64,000 bases of DNA. Origin: Microbulbifer sediminum (GTDB lineage: Bacteria; Pseudomonadota; Gammaproteobacteria; Pseudomonadales; Cellvibrionaceae). How positions within the stretch are numbered: position 1 is the stretch's first letter; every line of letters begins with the position of its first letter. Below, one piece after another: positions 62,319 through 64,000 of the stretch. A program made the translations under genes and the position numbers. The stretch spans positions 1 to 64,000 of the forward strand of contig NZ_JAJSAP010000003.1 of assembly GCF_021729035.1 (NCBI RefSeq), written 5' to 3'. The notes under the pieces are model-generated. The model was not told the DNA's origin and made no database searches. It saw only the letters and a program-made list of their open reading frames with translations.

Positions 62319-63809
62319 CTAACCCCGTGGCAGGAAGGTGTCATGGTCGGGCAGCTTTTTGACCGTGCCATCGATCAACGTCCTGAGGCTGGACATCAGG
62401 TCCGCCAGCTGGGCCTCCGACAGTGAATCGGCGATGGTGTGATGATCTTCAGGAATGATGCCCTGGCCGATCATCACCTGCTGCCAGGCCGCTTCACTGA
62501 AGAGGTCATCGTAATCGCGGTACACCTTGCCGGTCTTGCGGAAAAGCTCGATCTTGTCGCCGAGGGTCGTGGGAATATCCATCCGTTCACACTCCCGCCA
62601 GAAGTCGCTGTCACGGCGCTGGTTGGCCTTGTAGTGCAGGATGATGAAGTCGCGGATGCGCTCCATTTCCACCCGCGACTGCCGGTTAAACTCGGCCACC
62701 TCTTGCGGACAGACACCCGCGTGGGGAAAACTCCTCACCAGCCGTATTGCCGCTGATTGCACCAGGTGAATACTGGTGGACTCCAGCGGTTCCAGGAAGC
62801 CGCTCGACAGGCCAATGCTGACTACATTCTTGTTCCACTGCTTACGGCGATAACCGGTGCGGAAACAGATCTTTCGCGGCTCATCCAGTGGCTCAGCGTC
62901 GAGGCTGGCCAACAGGGCTTCACGTGCCTGGTCGTCATGCCAGTGGCGACTGGAATACACCATGCCATTGCCCGTGCGGTGCTGCAGCGGGATACGCCAC
63001 TGCCAGCCCGCCTCGTGGGCAATGGAGCGTGTATAGGGAGCAATGGGCTTCACTGCAGAACTGGGCACTGCCAGTGCGCGATCGCAGGGCAGCCAGTGGG
63101 ACCAGTCCTCGTACCCCGTACCCAGCTTCTTCTCAATCAGCAACGCCGCCATCCCGGAGCAATCAATATAGAAGTCGCCCCCGACTCGCTGGCCGCCCTC
63201 CAGCACCAGGCTGTCGATAAAGCCATTGTCCGGCCGGACATCCACTTCACTGACGGTGCCTTCAATCCGCTTTACACCTTTGCCCTCCGCATAGCGGCGC
63301 AGGAACTGTGCGTAAAGGCCGGCATCGAAATGGTAGGCATAGGAGATCCCGGGAAGACTGGTGCCCGGAATCTGCGCCAGGCGGGAAAACTTGTTTTGCT
63401 GTGCGGCCTTGTAGTTGAGGGAATAGTCCCAGAGGCTGGAATCGTCACCCTGTTCACGACTTCTCTTCCAGAAATGATGGAAATCGCAAAAGGGGAAGTT
63501 CTTGCCGATGGTACCGAAGGCATGCATATAGCTTTCGCCCCGGCGATACCAGTTCTCAAACTGGATGCCCAGCTTGATGGTACCTTTTGTTTCCCGCAGG
63601 AATTCCTGCTCGTCCAGCCCCAGTGCCTGGTTGTAATTCAGGATTGGTGGGATGGTCGCCTCGCCGACACCGACCGTACCAATTTTATCGGACTCCACCA
63701 GGGTGATATTGATGGACTTGCCGAGCATCTTGACCAGCAGTGCCGCGGTCATCCAGCCGGCGGTACCGCCTCCCAGTATGACCACATCTCTTATTATTTT
63801 TTCATTCAC
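62319..63809 (-). CDS. Flavin-dependent tryptophan halogenase family protein
   Basis: The protein has 496 residues from a GTG at 63809 with AGGTG upstream; a GTG three codons earlier is possible. It opens DVVILGGGTAGWMTA (FAD GxGxxG). The halogenase lysine region reads KGTIKLGIQFENW, and GWQWRIPL carries the W-x-W-x-I-P motif typical of flavin halogenases. The tryptophan halogenase family in Cellvibrionales is usually encoded beside TonB-dependent receptors in glycan loci, where its role is unproven. It therefore may modify something other than tryptophan. It sits between a receptor and an amylase gene, consistent with this pattern. Confidence 0.88.
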   Translation of the reverse strand: MNEKIIRDVVILGGGTAGWMTAALLVKMLGKSINITLVESDKIGTVGVGEATIPPILNYNQALGLDEQEFLRETKGTIKLGIQFENWYRRGESYMHAFGTIGKNFPFCDFHHFWKRSREQGDDSSLWDYSLNYKAAQQNKFSRLAQIPGTSLPGISYAYHFDAGLYAQFLRRYAEGKGVKRIEGTVSEVDVRPDNGFIDSLVLEGGQRVGGDFYIDCSGMAALLIEKKLGTGYEDWSHWLPCDRALAVPSSAVKPIAPYTRSIAHEAGWQWRIPLQHRTGNGMVYSSRHWHDDQAREALLASLDAEPLDEPRKICFRTGYRRKQWNKNVVSIGLSSGFLEPLESTSIHLVQSAAIRLVRSFPHAGVCPQEVAEFNRQSRVEMERIRDFIILHYKANQRRDSDFWRECERMDIPTTLGDKIELFRKTGKVYRDYDDLFSEAAWQQVMIGQGIIPEDHHTIADSLSEAQLADLMSSLRTLIDGTVKKLPDHDTFLPRG

Positions 63810-63854
63810 TGTGTACACCTGAAACCGGGATATGGAGTGTTTTCCGGAAATAAA

Positions 63855-63888
63855 AAAGCCCTTGTAATAAAGCTATTACAAGGGCTTT
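63855..63888. terminator. Strong terminator after the TonB-dependent receptor gene
   Basis: AAAGCCCTTGTAATA and its complement, perfect 15-base arms with a 4-base loop and flanking A and T runs. It ends the receptor gene on the minus strand, so the halogenase gene may depend on read-through or its own promoter at 63810-63850. Confidence 0.92.
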
Positions 63889-63915
63889 GTCTGGCTCAAC
63901 CTCTAACCGCGGGGA

Positions 63916-64000
63916 TTACAGCTCGTAGCTGAAGCCCAGCAGGTAGGTGCTGCCGTAGCTCTGGTAGTCACGAACCTGCAACGAGTTGTCCCCACTCAGG
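63916..64000 (-). CDS. TonB-dependent receptor, C-terminal end only
   Basis: The last 27 codons are visible, ending with the stop at 63918-63916. They read LSGDNSLQVRDYQSYGST followed by YLLGFSYEL. The final beta strand with alternating hydrophobic residues (YLLGFSYEL) is typical of the closing strand of TonB-dependent receptors in this group. The receptor would import large maltodextrins across the outer membrane. The rest lies beyond the window. Confidence 0.8.
   Translation of the reverse strand, partial: LSGDNSLQVRDYQSYGSTYLLGFSYEL

Noticed and set aside
62757..63932. 391-codon plus frame opposite the halogenase gene
   Set aside because: No motifs, and it runs across the terminator at 63855.

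Overview
The window is GC-rich (roughly 60-65% by eye), densely coding DNA from a Gram-negative gammaproteobacterium. Several things point to a marine, polysaccharide-degrading member of the Cellvibrionales, with Microbulbifer or a close relative as the best guess. These are an MvaT-type H-NS analogue, a GH31 transglucosylase resembling Cellvibrio Agd31B, a starch locus ending in a flavin halogenase beside a TonB-dependent receptor, selD and mnmH, and integron attC sites. The genus is inferred from gene content only; no rRNA or tRNA gene was seen.

Layout. (1) 1-1300: two AT-rich gene cassettes, each followed by an attC-like site, on the minus strand, cut off from parC by a perfect bidirectional terminator. 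(2) 1339-13843: housekeeping and transport genes: parC, a small outer-membrane barrel protein, the FetAB iron exporter, an MgtC-like protein, an Aquifex-type aconitase and a 1748-residue DUF748/AsmA-like envelope protein with 12 regularly spaced cysteine pairs. (3) 14051-18605: an NDH-SelD fusion, a type II NADH dehydrogenase and a sirtuin. (4) 18871-30977: a secreted beta-rich lipoprotein of lower GC, an MvaT-like silencer, a CBS protein, a DASS transporter, mnmH (tRNA 2-selenouridine synthase, the likely user of SelD's product) and a minus-strand run of small enzymes.

(5) 31200-47409 and 56993-64000: a maltodextrin/starch utilisation region. It encodes MalT, an MFS sugar transporter, five GH13 enzymes (three of them lipoproteins), a GH31 glucosyltransferase, an esterase, a flavin-dependent halogenase-like protein and the end of a TonB-dependent receptor. 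Near-identical CTCCCC/GGGGAG dyads lie upstream of malT, two GH13 genes and the MFS transporter, with a weaker copy at a third GH13 gene. They contain the E. coli MalT-box core and probably define the regulon.

(6) 47453-55680, lodged inside the starch region: a tightly overlapping nine-gene minus-strand operon. In order it encodes a thermostable-hemolysin/AMP-ligase fusion, a haem-oxygenase-like diiron oxidase, an SDR, a TPR-like periplasmic protein, an OmpR-type response regulator, its sensor kinase, a cupredoxin-fold protein, an FTR1 iron permease and a predicted outer-membrane protein. A perfect match to the PmrA/BasR box lies just upstream. A plausible reading is an autoregulated, metal-responsive system that couples iron uptake to synthesis of a small acyl-derived molecule. 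This is the best candidate here for an undescribed system.
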